A stretch of 64,000 nt of DNA from Flavobacteriaceae bacterium PS02293 (GCA_029960045.1 JASCOV010000001.1:682001-746000), one strand, 5' to 3'. Positions 47,378-56,564 are shown, numbered from the stretch's first letter. Notes: generated by a model from the sequence alone, not told the origin. Made by a program: numbers and translations.

Positions 47378-49672
47378 TCATTTCTCATAAGTGCTTATAG
47401 AAAAGGGTGCGTCAGAATCCTCGGTTCCTCTTTTCAGATTGGGTTTGTCACTCATATCGAATTTTAATTTTGCACCTTTCATTAGTTCAAAATGATCTAT
47501 CCAGTTTTTTGAATGATTTTTACCATTGAATTTCAAACGATCGATATAAATATTTGTACTTGAATTTTCAGGAGCATCAATCAAAACAGATTTGCCATTT
47601 TCTAAATTAATTTTGATTGATTTGAAAAGTGGAGCACCCAAGACATACTGTGTACTTGCCGGAGTTACGGGATAAAAACCTATAGCTGAAAATACATACC
47701 AAGCCGAAGTTTGCCCGTTGTCTTCATCGCCACAATATCCGTCTGGCGTTGGTTTGTAAAGTTTATCCATTGCTTGCCTTACCCAATATTGAGATTTCCA
47801 GGGTTGTTCCGCGTAATTATATAAATAAAGCATATGTTGAATCGGTTGATTACCGTGAGCGTATTGTCCCATTCCAACGATCTGCATCTCTCGCATCTCG
47901 TGGATGACTTCTTTGTAATAATTGGTATTGAAAGTCGGCGGCATTACAAACACCGAATCCAGCATTTTTGCAAAGTTTTGGTTTCCGCCCATCAATTCTT
48001 TAAGTCCATTAATATCTTGAAAAACGCTCCAGGTGTAATGCCAGCTGTTGCCTTCCGTAAAAGCATTTCCCCATTCAAAAGGATCAAAATTATCCTGAAA
48101 TTCTCCGTTTTTCTTTTTGCCTCTCATCAGGTTATATTTCGGATCAAAGAGCTTTTTGTAATTCATTGCTCTTTCTTTGTAAGGTAGAATTTCAGCGTCC
48201 GGTTTTTTTAATGCTTTCCCAAATTCATAAATTGCATAGTCGTCGTAAGCGTATTCCAAAGTTCTGGCTGCACTTTCGTCAATTCCTGTATCAGTTGGAA
48301 CGTATCCGATTTTGTTATAATCTTCAACACCTTTTCTTCCGACAGCACTTATCGGTCCTTCATTATTTGCGCCGTGTTTCAAAGCCTGCCAAAGAATTTC
48401 AGCATCATATCCACGCAAACCTTTGATATAAGCGTCTGACACTACGGAGGCAGAGTTATTTCCAATCATAATATCCGCATATCCGGGACTGCTCCATTCA
48501 GGCAGAAATCCGCCTTCCTGATAAGCGGAAATTAATCCTTTTTGCATTTCTACATTGATGGAAGGATAAACCAAATTCAGAAGCGGGTAGAGTGCACGAA
48601 ACGTATCCCAAAAACCTGTTCCTCCGAATAAATATCCAGGCATTACTTTCCCATTGTACGGACTGTAATGCTGAATCATTCCATTTTTATCTTTCTCATA
48701 AAGTTTTTGTGGAAACAAAACACTGCGATATAAACAGCTGTAAAAAGTTCTTGCCTGGTCTATTGTTGCGTCTTTTATTTCGATTTTATTTAAAGTTTTG
48801 TTCCAAATATCTTTTGCTTCAGATTTTATCTGATCAAAACTTTTTCCTTTGACTTCGTTCAAATTAACCTCAGCTTGTTCTTGACTGATGAAAGAAGACG
48901 CAACTTTCAACGTAATTTGTTCGCCTTTCTTTAATGTAGGAAATTTGATTAAAGCACCAACGCGGTCTGCTTTAATTTCAATATTAGATTTGAGAATTTC
49001 ATTTCCGCTCCAGACATTTTGAGAAACAAAATCTTTATCAAATTCCAGAATAAAATAATTCTTAAAATTCTCCATTTTCCCTCTTGCATATCTTGTGGAA
49101 TAACCGATGATTTTTCTTTCCGACGGAATTATTTTCACATAAGAACTTTTATCAAAAGCATCCAGAAGGACTTGAGCCTTATCGGTTTCCGGAAAAGTAA
49201 AACGCATGATTGCCGCTCTTTCAGTTGGAGCAATTTCTGTCCAGACGTCATAATCTGCCAAATAAACTTTGTAAAAATAAGGCGTCACTTCTTCTGCTTT
49301 ATGAGAAAACCAGCTTGCTCTTTTGTCCTGATCTATTTCCGGATTTCCAACTATTGGCAGAATCGAAAACTGTCCGTAATCATTCATCCAGGGTGATGGC
49401 TGATGTGTCTGTTTGAATCCCTGAATTTTATTTGAATTGTAAGTGTATTGCCATCCGTTTCCATTTTTTCCGGTTTGTGGCGTCCAGTAATTCATGCCCC
49501 AGGGTAATCCGATAATCGGGTAGGTGTTACCATTAGACAATTCATAAGAAGACTGCGTTCCCATCAATGGATTGACATAATCTACCGGACTTATAATCCA
49601 ATCATTAATTTCCTGAGATTTAATCCCAATAGAAATAATGGAGCAGAATAGAAATAGTTTTAGGCTTCTCAT
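47378..49672 (-). CDS. GH92-family alpha-mannosidase (secreted)
   Basis: 764 aa. Signal peptide to about residue 19 (LFLFCSIISIGIKSQ). The GH92 framework is clear: YVNPLMGTQSSYELSNGNTYP, FKQTHQPSPWMNDYG, GFWDTFRALYPLLN, WSSPGYADIMIGNNSASVVSD and, near the end, GYCGDEDNGQTSAWYVFSAIGFYP with the catalytic Glu/Asp cluster. GH92 enzymes are Ca2+-dependent alpha-mannosidases acting on N-glycan or yeast-type mannans, exported to the periplasm or surface. No SusCD pair or other glycosidase is adjacent. Confidence 0.92.
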   Translation of the reverse strand: MRSLKLFLFCSIISIGIKSQEINDWIISPVDYVNPLMGTQSSYELSNGNTYPIIGLPWGMNYWTPQTGKNGNGWQYTYNSNKIQGFKQTHQPSPWMNDYGQFSILPIVGNPEIDQDKRASWFSHKAEEVTPYFYKVYLADYDVWTEIAPTERAAIMRFTFPETDKAQVLLDAFDKSSYVKIIPSERKIIGYSTRYARGKMENFKNYFILEFDKDFVSQNVWSGNEILKSNIEIKADRVGALIKFPTLKKGEQITLKVASSFISQEQAEVNLNEVKGKSFDQIKSEAKDIWNKTLNKIEIKDATIDQARTFYSCLYRSVLFPQKLYEKDKNGMIQHYSPYNGKVMPGYLFGGTGFWDTFRALYPLLNLVYPSINVEMQKGLISAYQEGGFLPEWSSPGYADIMIGNNSASVVSDAYIKGLRGYDAEILWQALKHGANNEGPISAVGRKGVEDYNKIGYVPTDTGIDESAARTLEYAYDDYAIYEFGKALKKPDAEILPYKERAMNYKKLFDPKYNLMRGKKKNGEFQDNFDPFEWGNAFTEGNSWHYTWSVFQDINGLKELMGGNQNFAKMLDSVFVMPPTFNTNYYKEVIHEMREMQIVGMGQYAHGNQPIQHMLYLYNYAEQPWKSQYWVRQAMDKLYKPTPDGYCGDEDNGQTSAWYVFSAIGFYPVTPASTQYVLGAPLFKSIKINLENGKSVLIDAPENSSTNIYIDRLKFNGKNHSKNWIDHFELMKGAKLKFDMSDKPNLKRGTEDSDAPFSISTYEK

Positions 49673-49924
49673 TCAAAGTTTATTTGTATCAAAAATACTC
49701 GTTTATGGGTAAAAAATTTGTTATAAATGGATTTTTTTCTGAAGAATTAATGAAATAGCATAGTTGTAATTTTATAAATTATTCTTTCGAACGTGCTTGT
49801 AATTAAAGCGTTTTACATTTATTCATTATGAATTTTAATATAAAAGATTAATACTTATCTTTATCCATTAATAAGCGTATTCAGTGCAGTCGCTTTATAC
49901 CAAAAATATTAATAGATTTATCAT
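49673..49924. other. Divergent intergenic region
   Basis: 252 bases between GH92 and the histidine kinase gene. I see no ORF, hairpin terminator or convincing operator; it must hold two divergent promoters. Confidence 0.5.
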
Positions 49925-51112
49925 ATGGAGGATCTTGCAAGAGCAAATGATTTTGAAAAGGATATTGAAGACATAAATCAAATACCTGCGGTTGCAACGA
50001 TATTGGAGGTGATATGTAACACAACAGGGATGGGGTATGCAGTAGTCGCACGAGTTACTAAAGACCGTTGGATCGCTTGCGCAGTGAATGATAAAATAAA
50101 TTTCGGACTTGGAATAGGTGGAGAATTACAAGTAGAAACCACCCTTTGCCATCAGGTGATGGATTTCCATCAAACAGTTGCCATAGATCATGTGAGCAAA
50201 GATCCGATTTACTCAGACCATCATACCCCCAAAATGTATGGTCTTCAAAGTTATATTTCCATACCTTTAATTCTTAAAAATGGAGATTTTTTTGGAACTT
50301 TATGCGCCATTGATCCCAAACCTGCTCTCGTAAATAATGAAAAAACGATCAACACATTCAAACTTTTTGCTGAGCTGATCGCATATAATTTGGATGCCAT
50401 TCATAATCTGAATGAAGCAAAAACTAAATTAACGGAGGAGAAACAAAATGCAGAAACCAGAGAGCAATTTATCGCTATACTGGGTCACGACCTTCGTAAC
50501 CCAGTGAATGCAATTTCCAATGCCGCTCAGGTAATGCTCCGTGGTTCATTGGATGAGCGTAGTAGGAGATTAGCAAAGGTGATTCAGGACTCTACAATCC
50601 GGACGAAAGGTCTTATTGATAACATGCTCGATTTTGCAAGCGGAAGATTAGGTGGCGGTATCAAACTGAATTTTGAAAATAATAAAAACTTAAAAGATAC
50701 TTTAAGTCAAGTTGTTACAGAACTTAAAATGACTTATCCAGATCAGGAAATAATAACAATATTTAATCTGGAAACAGAAGTTAAAGGAGATCATAAACGC
50801 ATTGCGCAGCTGTTTTCCAACCTTTTGGGTAATGCGATTACGCATGGAGAAAAGGAGACCCCAATTATCGTAAAAGCAGCAACAGGATCTGACGGGTTTG
50901 AATTATGTGTGATCAACAAAGGCAACAAAATTCAACCGGAGACTATACTACATCTTTTCAAACCTTTTTCCAGAGGGAAAGTACATCAAGGACAGGAAGG
51001 ATTAGGTCTTGGACTCTACATCGCCAACGAAATTGCAAATGCTCATAATGGCAACATCCGTGTAGATTCTACGGACGAGGAAACTTGTTTCATATTTCAA
51101 ATTCCTTCTTAA
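49925..51112 (+). CDS. GAF-domain sensor histidine kinase
   Basis: 395 aa, no membrane helix, so cytoplasmic. N-terminal GAF domain (about 20-158, ending ISIPLILKNGDFFGTLCAIDP), a short coiled linker (NLNEAKTKLTEEKQNAETRE), a dimerisation/phosphoacceptor helix with His188 in AILGHDLRNPVNA, and an ATPase domain with N box QLFSNLLGNAITH and G boxes EGLGLGLYIANEIA. The ligand of GAF is unknown. No response regulator is adjacent. The final PFSRGKVHQGQEGLGLGL resembles bacteriophytochrome-type kinases, but no chromophore Cys can be assigned. Confidence 0.9.
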   Translation: MEDLARANDFEKDIEDINQIPAVATILEVICNTTGMGYAVVARVTKDRWIACAVNDKINFGLGIGGELQVETTLCHQVMDFHQTVAIDHVSKDPIYSDHHTPKMYGLQSYISIPLILKNGDFFGTLCAIDPKPALVNNEKTINTFKLFAELIAYNLDAIHNLNEAKTKLTEEKQNAETREQFIAILGHDLRNPVNAISNAAQVMLRGSLDERSRRLAKVIQDSTIRTKGLIDNMLDFASGRLGGGIKLNFENNKNLKDTLSQVVTELKMTYPDQEIITIFNLETEVKGDHKRIAQLFSNLLGNAITHGEKETPIIVKAATGSDGFELCVINKGNKIQPETILHLFKPFSRGKVHQGQEGLGLGLYIANEIANAHNGNIRVDSTDEETCFIFQIPS

Positions 51113-51191
51113 TATCTTTACAATAGACATTATTGGAAAGAGATCTTTGCTCACGAACTATTTTAACTTCTCATTACTTGAAACTATATTG

Positions 51192-51842
51192 TCACTCTTT
51201 CGAAATTTTCTTCAATTTAATATGCCTGAAATCAATCGCAGAACCTTCATAGTTCAAAGAGATTCTCCCTTCCACAGAAGTAGCTTCTGTAGCTTCGTTG
51301 ACCAGCTTTCCATTTAGGTATTGGGTAATCTTACCGTTAAGTGATTTGATGACAATAGAATTCCATTCGCCGTAAGGCTTTTCATTTTCTAAGAATTTGG
51401 GAGAAGTGACGCTTGCGCCGGCTTCCACCAGTTTGCCATTGACTTTTGCAGTCACCTGATCCAGAAAGACAAAATCCCCAGTCGTATTTTCTTTAATCTG
51501 AAACTGAATCCCTTTTGGCCAAACCTTATCCGGCGAGTCGGTCGAAATATTGTACATCACGCCGCTGTTTTTCTTGCCTTTTCCTTTGTATTGCTCATCC
51601 AGATTCCATCGGTAATCCAGCGTCAGTTCAAAGTTGGAATAGCTTTTTTTAGACATCAGATAGCCCACATTTTCGCCGTGCATTCTGATGATGCCATCCG
51701 AGAATTCGTACACTTTTGCAGGTTTCTGTTTCTCAGAACTTGTTTTGGTGTAGGCATACCAGTCATTCTCTGTCCAGGTTTTTTTTTGGGTGGTGCAGGC
51801 GGTTAGGATGAGGAGGAAGGTGAGGGTTGGGGTTTTAAGCAT
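51192..51842 (-). CDS. DUF1080 (3-keto-disaccharide hydrolase-type) lipoprotein
   Basis: 216 aa. Lipoprotein signal with Cys at about 16 (LLILTAC). The body is a concanavalin-like jelly roll (YSNFELTLDYRWN, KNSGVMYNIS, GEWNSIVIKSLNGKITQYLNGK, DFRHIKLK) of the DUF1080 family, some members of which hydrolyse 3-keto-glucosides. Extracytoplasmic, likely glycan-related. It lies at the left flank of the cassette-like array but is not bounded by its repeats. Confidence 0.85.
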   Translation of the reverse strand: MLKTPTLTFLLILTACTTQKKTWTENDWYAYTKTSSEKQKPAKVYEFSDGIIRMHGENVGYLMSKKSYSNFELTLDYRWNLDEQYKGKGKKNSGVMYNISTDSPDKVWPKGIQFQIKENTTGDFVFLDQVTAKVNGKLVEAGASVTSPKFLENEKPYGEWNSIVIKSLNGKITQYLNGKLVNEATEATSVEGRISLNYEGSAIDFRHIKLKKISKE

Positions 51843-51884
51843 AGAGTTAGTTTAGAGAGAATAATATAACTAAATATTATAATG

Positions 51885-52009
51885 TTTCGACGCTTTTGTT
51901 ACGGTTTTCGGTGACGAACATCACAAATATAGCCAAAGTTTTAGTTCAAAAGCCTAATGTCCAAAAAATGTCAAAACCCGCAATAAACCAAAACAGTTGG
52001 TAGCAGCAG
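51885..52009 (-). repeat. Cassette-flanking element E (distal end, decayed)
   Basis: Right edge GTTGGTAGCAGCAG (51996-52009). The part ACCAAAACAGTTGGTAGCAG resembles the right edges of elements A and B; the rest is poorly alignable and includes an inverted CATCACAAATATAGCC relative to A and C. The left boundary is a guess. Confidence 0.4.
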
Positions 52010-52014
52010 TTTTT

Positions 52015-52494
52015 TTAATACATTTGAAAATCTTTTGGTAATCTTGAGTTGATAAATCTCATAAGTTTTTTAATTTCTGTAGTTGAGTTTTCAGCTTTGT
52101 CAAGACCTTTGTATGAATATGATACCTCGTTTGCATTATTTCTTATCACTACAGCAACGGAAGTTCCATCCAACACCTTCGATTTCCTGTCTTCAGGTTT
52201 AAAATTATTCTTTATATCTTGAAAATATGAATATAGTGAGTCAACTTCTTTTGGACTTAACTTTACTTTTTTTACTGTTTCAATTTCTTTCTCATTTCTA
52301 TATTCAATTTTCGAAATAAGCAACGTGTCTTTTGAGGTTTCGGTTGGATTGAATGAAGCAACGAATTGGTCATCATAAGGCTTTCCATAAGTATTTAAAA
52401 GCAACTCATTATCACGACTTAATTGTTCAATAACCTCTTTTTTATTACAAGAAAAAATTATAAAAAAGGATATAATTAAGATTAAGTTTCTCAT
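52015..52494 (-). CDS. Unknown lipoprotein (cassette gene 4)
   Basis: 159 aa. Lipobox LIISFFIIFSC (Cys16). Charged, mixed alpha/beta body without known motif (TVKKVKLSPKEVDSLYSYFQDI). Lies between repeat elements A and E, whose inner edges pair loosely (TGCTGATAAC before, GTTGGTAGCAGCAG after, forward coordinates). Short spacers (about 6-20 bases) between gene and repeat are typical of the whole array. Confidence 0.6.
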   Translation of the reverse strand: MRNLILIISFFIIFSCNKKEVIEQLSRDNELLLNTYGKPYDDQFVASFNPTETSKDTLLISKIEYRNEKEIETVKKVKLSPKEVDSLYSYFQDIKNNFKPEDRKSKVLDGTSVAVVIRNNANEVSYSYKGLDKAENSTTEIKKLMRFINSRLPKDFQMY

Positions 52495-52514
52495 AAAATT
52501 ATGTTTGTTAAAAT

Positions 52515-52635
52515 TGCTGATAACGTTTTAGGGCTTTGTGATGTGGAGCAATCGAAGCACAAAAGTTCAATCGCTGGATTACCATTAAAATTTGCAGCTT
52601 CGCCCCGCTGTTGTAAAAACCTTATTACTAGAGGT
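52515..52635 (-). repeat. Cassette-flanking element A
   Basis: 121 bp. Forward left edge TGCTGATAAC, right edge TTACTAGAGGT. Interior: AACGTTTTAGGGCTTTGTGATG (shared with C almost base for base), CGAAGC..GCTTCG inverted pair, and GCCCCGCTGTTGTAAAAACC, which forms an imperfect palindrome with the left part (GTTTTAGGGC / GCCCC..TAAAAAC). Confidence 0.65.
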
Positions 52636-52649
52636 TTTGGCTTTTGTCA

Positions 52650-53357
52650 TTATAGTTCAAGTTTTAGTTCTTTTGCTAAATCTCTTACATATTCTTTATG
52701 CGATGATTTGACTGGTTGAATAGTGTGATAATAATTTCTAAATAATTCAGCCCCTTTTTCTTTGTCGTCAAACCATACTATCAAAGAAATGTCCAACTTT
52801 GCTCTTGGTGAAGCATCATAAGGCAAGTGTCCGTTGTTAGAAATTATTTTGTCTTTCGTATCTATTCCTGAGAACCATTGAAAGCCTTTTGTTTCAAGTC
52901 CACTGATAATTTCTTCAGTAATTTTCGTGTTGTCGTCCGTAATTGTCCACCAATAGTCTTGCCCTGTTAATATTGTTCCAAGTCTATTTCTGATTTGACA
53001 ATCATATTCTTTGTAATACTTTTTGTTTTCTGCTGGTGATTGAAATTTGTAAAGATTTTTAATACAAACTCCAAGGTTTACAACAAACTTTCCGTATAAA
53101 TTTTCACGTAGCCCTGGAATTTCATAACCTTGTCCGATAGGATACTGTCCGCTTTGAAAGTTTATTACTTGAATTATTCCATCGTCAAGCACTCTGTTAA
53201 ATGTTCTACCGTTTTTCTTGAAACCGAGTGGTTTTAATTTAGTAAATACGTTCTTCTCAATTATGTCAAGTTGAGTTTTAAAATCTGTTGGTGTTGCTGA
53301 TTGTTCAGTTTCACTTTTAGATTTGTCTTGCCGTTTAAAAATGTTAAATAGTCCCAA
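52650..53357 (-). CDS. DUF4304-like protein (cassette gene 3)
   Basis: 235 aa, soluble. Starts MGLFNIFKRQDKS with TTG as the only available start codon. The body (LKPLGFKKNGRTFNRVLDDG, VNLGVCIKNLYKF, WFDDKEKGAELFRNYY) matches what I know of the DUF4304 family, function unknown. Flanked by elements A and B, whose gene-facing edges pair (ACCTCTAAC and TTACTAGAGGT). A TTG start in place of the expected ATG may mark a poorly expressed cassette gene. Confidence 0.7.
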   Translation of the reverse strand: MGLFNIFKRQDKSKSETEQSATPTDFKTQLDIIEKNVFTKLKPLGFKKNGRTFNRVLDDGIIQVINFQSGQYPIGQGYEIPGLRENLYGKFVVNLGVCIKNLYKFQSPAENKKYYKEYDCQIRNRLGTILTGQDYWWTITDDNTKITEEIISGLETKGFQWFSGIDTKDKIISNNGHLPYDASPRAKLDISLIVWFDDKEKGAELFRNYYHTIQPVKSSHKEYVRDLAKELKLEL

Positions 53358-53395
53358 TGTCTTTTTCCTGTTTTTATGAGTATCTGTTTAATCTT

Positions 53396-53531
53396 ACCTC
53401 TAACATTTCGTGTCTTTGCGATGGCAATCCTTTTGAAGCTTAAACCTTCAACTAAAATACAAATTTCTACCGATGAACAACCGTTGAACTTTGCAGTTTC
53501 GTCCCACTATTGCAAAACCCTTGTTGGCAGA
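53396..53531 (-). repeat. Cassette-flanking element B
   Basis: 136 bp. Forward left edge ACCTCTAAC, right edge GTTGGCAGA. Interior shares GAACAACCGTTGA with C, TTTGCAGTTTCGTCCCAC with A, and CTTTGCGATG with A and C. Confidence 0.65.
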
Positions 53532-53539
53532 AGTTTTTT

Positions 53540-54097
53540 TTAAGGTGATGGTGCAGGTAAAGCTATTTCTGGAAGATAATTGTCAATTTTATTTTGTATT
53601 GCTATTTCTTTTTCCAATCTGCTGAATTCAATTTTGAAATATGAAACTTTTGCAGAATTTTCATAGGCGTATATTTTCTTATTTAATAATTTAATGATGT
53701 CAGTAAAACGCGAATTCATCAAAAAATTAATAAAACATAAAGATTTTTTTTGATTATTTATACTATATGAAATGTATTTTCTTCCTTCCTCATAACTTTT
53801 TATATTGCTTTCGACTAATTTTTTATCTATGAAAGATGTTAAGTTATCATTAAATAATTTATTTATAGTTTTAATTTCACTATTAGTTAGCTGATAAGAA
53901 TAATAATCTCGTTGTAAAATTCTGTCGATATAAACATTTAATTTTCCACTTCTATCGATTGATGTATATGAATCAATTTTTATGTTATTGTATGGGTCAA
54001 ATTCATAACTAATTAATTCAAATTTATCAACTTTAATTTTTTGTGAGTAAATTTTGAAACTCAATAGACACATTAATAAAATTATACTATTTTTCAT
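53540..54097 (-). CDS. Unknown secreted protein (cassette gene 2)
   Basis: 185 aa. Signal peptide MKNSIILLMCLLSFKIYSQ, then a charged alpha/beta domain (YSYQLTNSEIKTINKLFND, KKSLCFINFLMNSRFTDIIKLL), ending IALPAPSP. No family recognised. Gene-facing repeat edges are a perfect inverted pair: TCTGCCAAC in element C and GTTGGCAGA in element B, so gene plus edges could be excised as a unit. Confidence 0.65.
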   Translation of the reverse strand: MKNSIILLMCLLSFKIYSQKIKVDKFELISYEFDPYNNIKIDSYTSIDRSGKLNVYIDRILQRDYYSYQLTNSEIKTINKLFNDNLTSFIDKKLVESNIKSYEEGRKYISYSINNQKKSLCFINFLMNSRFTDIIKLLNKKIYAYENSAKVSYFKIEFSRLEKEIAIQNKIDNYLPEIALPAPSP

Positions 54098-54122
54098 TTA
54101 TAAAAGTTGTGTGTTTAAAATT

Positions 54123-54261
54123 TCTGCCAACGTTTTGGGGCTTTGTGATGTTGAGGAAATCAAAGCTTAAATCTTCAATTTTGCACATAAGTTGAACCGA
54201 AGAACAACCGTTGATACTAAGCTGTTCAGTCCGCCTTTTGCAAATACAATGTTATCTGCAG
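54123..54261 (-). repeat. Cassette-flanking element C
   Basis: 139 bp. Forward left edge TCTGCCAAC, right edge GTTATCTGCAG. Interior AACGTTTTGGGGCTTTGTGATG matches element A; GAACAACCGTTGA matches B; contains CCGCCTTTTGCAAATAC near the right edge. Confidence 0.65.
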
Positions 54262-54266
54262 TTTTT

Positions 54267-54884
54267 CTATTTAATAAATGGAAATTTTTTTTGAAGATTT
54301 TTGTACTCGGTCATAACCTGATATTTATTTTCATATATTTTCATATCCTTTGTAAATAATAAATCTGTCACACCTTTTTCAGTAATCATATTTTTATTTG
54401 TTAGTTGATAACTATATTGAACTTCATACATACATAAATTTAAACTGTCTTTTTTGACTAATATTTGTTCATAGTGTTTTAATTGTTTGTCAATAATGTC
54501 AATAGAATCCCTCAGAACTTTTTCTTTTACAGAATCATATTCTAGCTTATTTACGTCGGCTTCATACATTTTCGAACCAAAATTTTCAGTTAGATATTTT
54601 AAATCGGTCAATTCTTTCGGCGATTTTGATTGTAATAATAAATGGTTTTTATATCTATATAATTGACATATATATATATACAATTCATCTTTATCAGACA
54701 ATGTGTCAATTTTTAATATTCTCAAAGAGTCTAAGGATTTATAATCTGCATTATTTTTTAACTCTTCGCTAAAATAAATTTTTGCAGTTTTTAGAAATTC
54801 TTTTCTTTGTAATCTTTTTTCGTCTTTACATCCAAATAAAATTGGTAAAATAAACACTAAAATTAGCATGTAAATATTTTTCAT
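54267..54884 (-). CDS. Unknown lipoprotein (cassette gene 1)
   Basis: 205 aa. Lipobox LVFILPILFGC (Cys19), then a long helical, Lys/Glu-rich body (KLEYDSVKEKVLRDSIDIIDKQLKHYEQ). No family recognised. Edges of the flanking elements are perfectly complementary: GTTATCTGCAG in C and TTGCAGATAAC in D. It is the first gene after element D in reading direction. Confidence 0.65.
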   Translation of the reverse strand: MKNIYMLILVFILPILFGCKDEKRLQRKEFLKTAKIYFSEELKNNADYKSLDSLRILKIDTLSDKDELYIYICQLYRYKNHLLLQSKSPKELTDLKYLTENFGSKMYEADVNKLEYDSVKEKVLRDSIDIIDKQLKHYEQILVKKDSLNLCMYEVQYSYQLTNKNMITEKGVTDLLFTKDMKIYENKYQVMTEYKNLQKKFPFIK

Positions 54885-54903
54885 GGATGCAGTCTTTAAA
54901 AAA

Positions 54904-55046
54904 TTGCAGATAACTTGTTTATACCCGCTACATCATAGCGCATATCACACCACATTCGTATCGATATGCGCTAAAAATAGCAAGCTTAATTTTTACTAAA
55001 ATAACAATTAATTCTCACAAACAATCAAAAAGAATTTTTATCTGCA
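54904..55046. repeat. Cassette-flanking element D (proximal end)
   Basis: 143 bp. Unlike A-C its two outer edges pair with each other: TTGCAGATAAC (54904-54914) and TTATCTGCAG (55037-55046). It also contains a perfect 11-bp inverted repeat TAGCGCATATC / GATATGCGCTA (54936-54946 and 54963-54973). No ORF. Together with flanking bases this accounts for the 314-base gap before the next gene. Confidence 0.6.
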
Positions 55047-55198
55047 GTTAATTTTGGGAGTTATTTATCTGTTGTTTTAATAATTCAAATTCAACTCATT
55101 TATAAATCCAATAAATATTGTATTAAAACCCAAGTTACATATCAATAAAATATTTACTTTAGAAACTCATTTAATATTAACCTCAAAAAAACACAAAG

Positions 55199-55765
55199 AT
55201 GGCAGAAAGCAAAAACAACATCATCACACATGGCCTTAGCGGCAAAATAGGAGACCTTATCGTATTCAGCCAGAGAGACGGCAAAACCTACGTATCCAAA
55301 GCACCAAAGAGCAAAACCGTAGAAGACTCCCCAAAACAGAAAGCACATAAGCTTAAGTTTCAGAAAGCATCTCAGTACGCAAGATCTGTCATCAATAATC
55401 CGGATCTAAAACAGATGTATTCTGCAAAAGCAGACACTTCCAAAGGGATGAGCACCTATAACTTAGCGATGAAAGACTTTTTCAATGCACCGGAAATACA
55501 GTCCATAGACCTCACAGCTTACAGAGGAAAAAAGGGAGATGCCATCAGAATTATAGCTGTGGATGACTTCGCCGTAAAAGCTGTTACTGTAAAAATAGAA
55601 AATGCAGAAGGAAATACAGTAGAAGAGGGTAACGCAGTAGATTCCGGATACGAATGGATTTATACTTCCACCACAAACTATGCAAATATTACAGGAAATA
55701 AGATCACAATAACAGCAACAGACCACCCTGACAATCTGACAGAAATGACCAAAATACTTTCATAA
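55199..55765 (+). CDS. Unknown 188-residue protein
   Basis: No signal peptide. N-terminal part GLSGKIGDLIVFSQRDGKTYVSKAPK with two Gly-rich turns, then a basic helix (KQKAHKLKFQKASQYARSV) and a C-terminal beta domain (AYRGKKGDAIRIIAVDDF, YANITGNKITITATD). I recall similar short Bacteroidetes proteins sharing the GK.GD.IVF..RDGKT start, sometimes in virus-like regions, but cannot name a family. Higher GC than the cassette array to the left. Ends in a terminator. Confidence 0.65.
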   Translation: MAESKNNIITHGLSGKIGDLIVFSQRDGKTYVSKAPKSKTVEDSPKQKAHKLKFQKASQYARSVINNPDLKQMYSAKADTSKGMSTYNLAMKDFFNAPEIQSIDLTAYRGKKGDAIRIIAVDDFAVKAVTVKIENAEGNTVEEGNAVDSGYEWIYTSTTNYANITGNKITITATDHPDNLTEMTKILS

Positions 55766-55844
55766 AGAAAAAGTACAGTTAGAGTACGAAAAGTATACAG
55801 AGAGTGTACAGACGTAGCATCAAAAAAATAACTGTCAAAATGAC

Positions 55845-55875
55845 AAAAGCCATCCAAAACGGATGGCTTTTTATT
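55845..55875. terminator. Bidirectional terminator
   Basis: 11-bp stem AAAAGCCATCC / GGATGGCTTTT, loop AAAAC. Serves both convergent genes. Confidence 0.85.
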
Positions 55876-55895
55876 TAAAAAACTTATAAAAAATC

Positions 55896-56564
55896 TTACC
55901 TGCTAATAGCCTCATTCAAAAATCGATTAAAAGGATAGATCTCTTTCAATACTTTCACTGTGTTTTTAACAAAGTCCTTATCCAGAACATCAGTATCAGA
56001 CAAAGGATGGAACACTGTAAACTGCTTAAACTTCAGATAATTACCCATTGGGTTTTCCTTATCAAAGCCTTGCGGTACTTTCACAAGTTTTGTTCCCTGA
56101 AGTTCCAGCACATCTTTGAAGGATTTCTTATTAAGGATTTTGAGGAAATCCTCGCCGTCAGAACTGATGGCTTCACGGATCGCTTTCAGGTTTTTGGGTT
56201 CTGTCATATAAACACCGCCTGCAAGAAAGGATTTCCCCGGCTCAAAATGAATATAGTAACCGGCGTGGTTCAGTGTTTTCGGTCCTTTTTCTACAAGTGA
56301 AGCACCAAGATTGGTCTTGTAGGGCGTTTTGTCTTTGGAAAAACGGGTGTCTTTGTAGATCCTGAAAATGCAGTTCTTAGCTTCAAGCCGTTCTACACTG
56401 GCATCAAATTCTGCCACTTCCGAGATGATATCATTCACGACATTCTCAATATTGACTTTGGCATCCAGATAGAGCTGTTTGTTTTCATTGAACCATTCTC
56501 TGTTGTTATTGATCTCCAGGGTTGACAGGAAGTTGAGGGTTGCTTTATTTATAGCTGATGACAT
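55896..56564 (-). CDS. DUF2461/TIGR02453 family protein
   Basis: 222 aa, soluble. Family blocks visible: LNFLSTLEINNNREWFNENKQLY, CIFRIYKDTRFSKDKTPYKTN, GYYIHFEPGKSFLAGGVYM and EPKNLKAIREAI. No established function. Single gene. Confidence 0.85.
   Translation of the reverse strand: MSSAINKATLNFLSTLEINNNREWFNENKQLYLDAKVNIENVVNDIISEVAEFDASVERLEAKNCIFRIYKDTRFSKDKTPYKTNLGASLVEKGPKTLNHAGYYIHFEPGKSFLAGGVYMTEPKNLKAIREAISSDGEDFLKILNKKSFKDVLELQGTKLVKVPQGFDKENPMGNYLKFKQFTVFHPLSDTDVLDKDFVKNTVKVLKEIYPFNRFLNEAISR

Noticed and set aside
51885..55046. Classical class-type integron with attC sites
   Set aside because: Edges share only AAC/GTT and variable bases instead of the RYYYAAC/GTTRRRY core, and no intI is visible. 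I kept it as integron-like and did not label it an integron.
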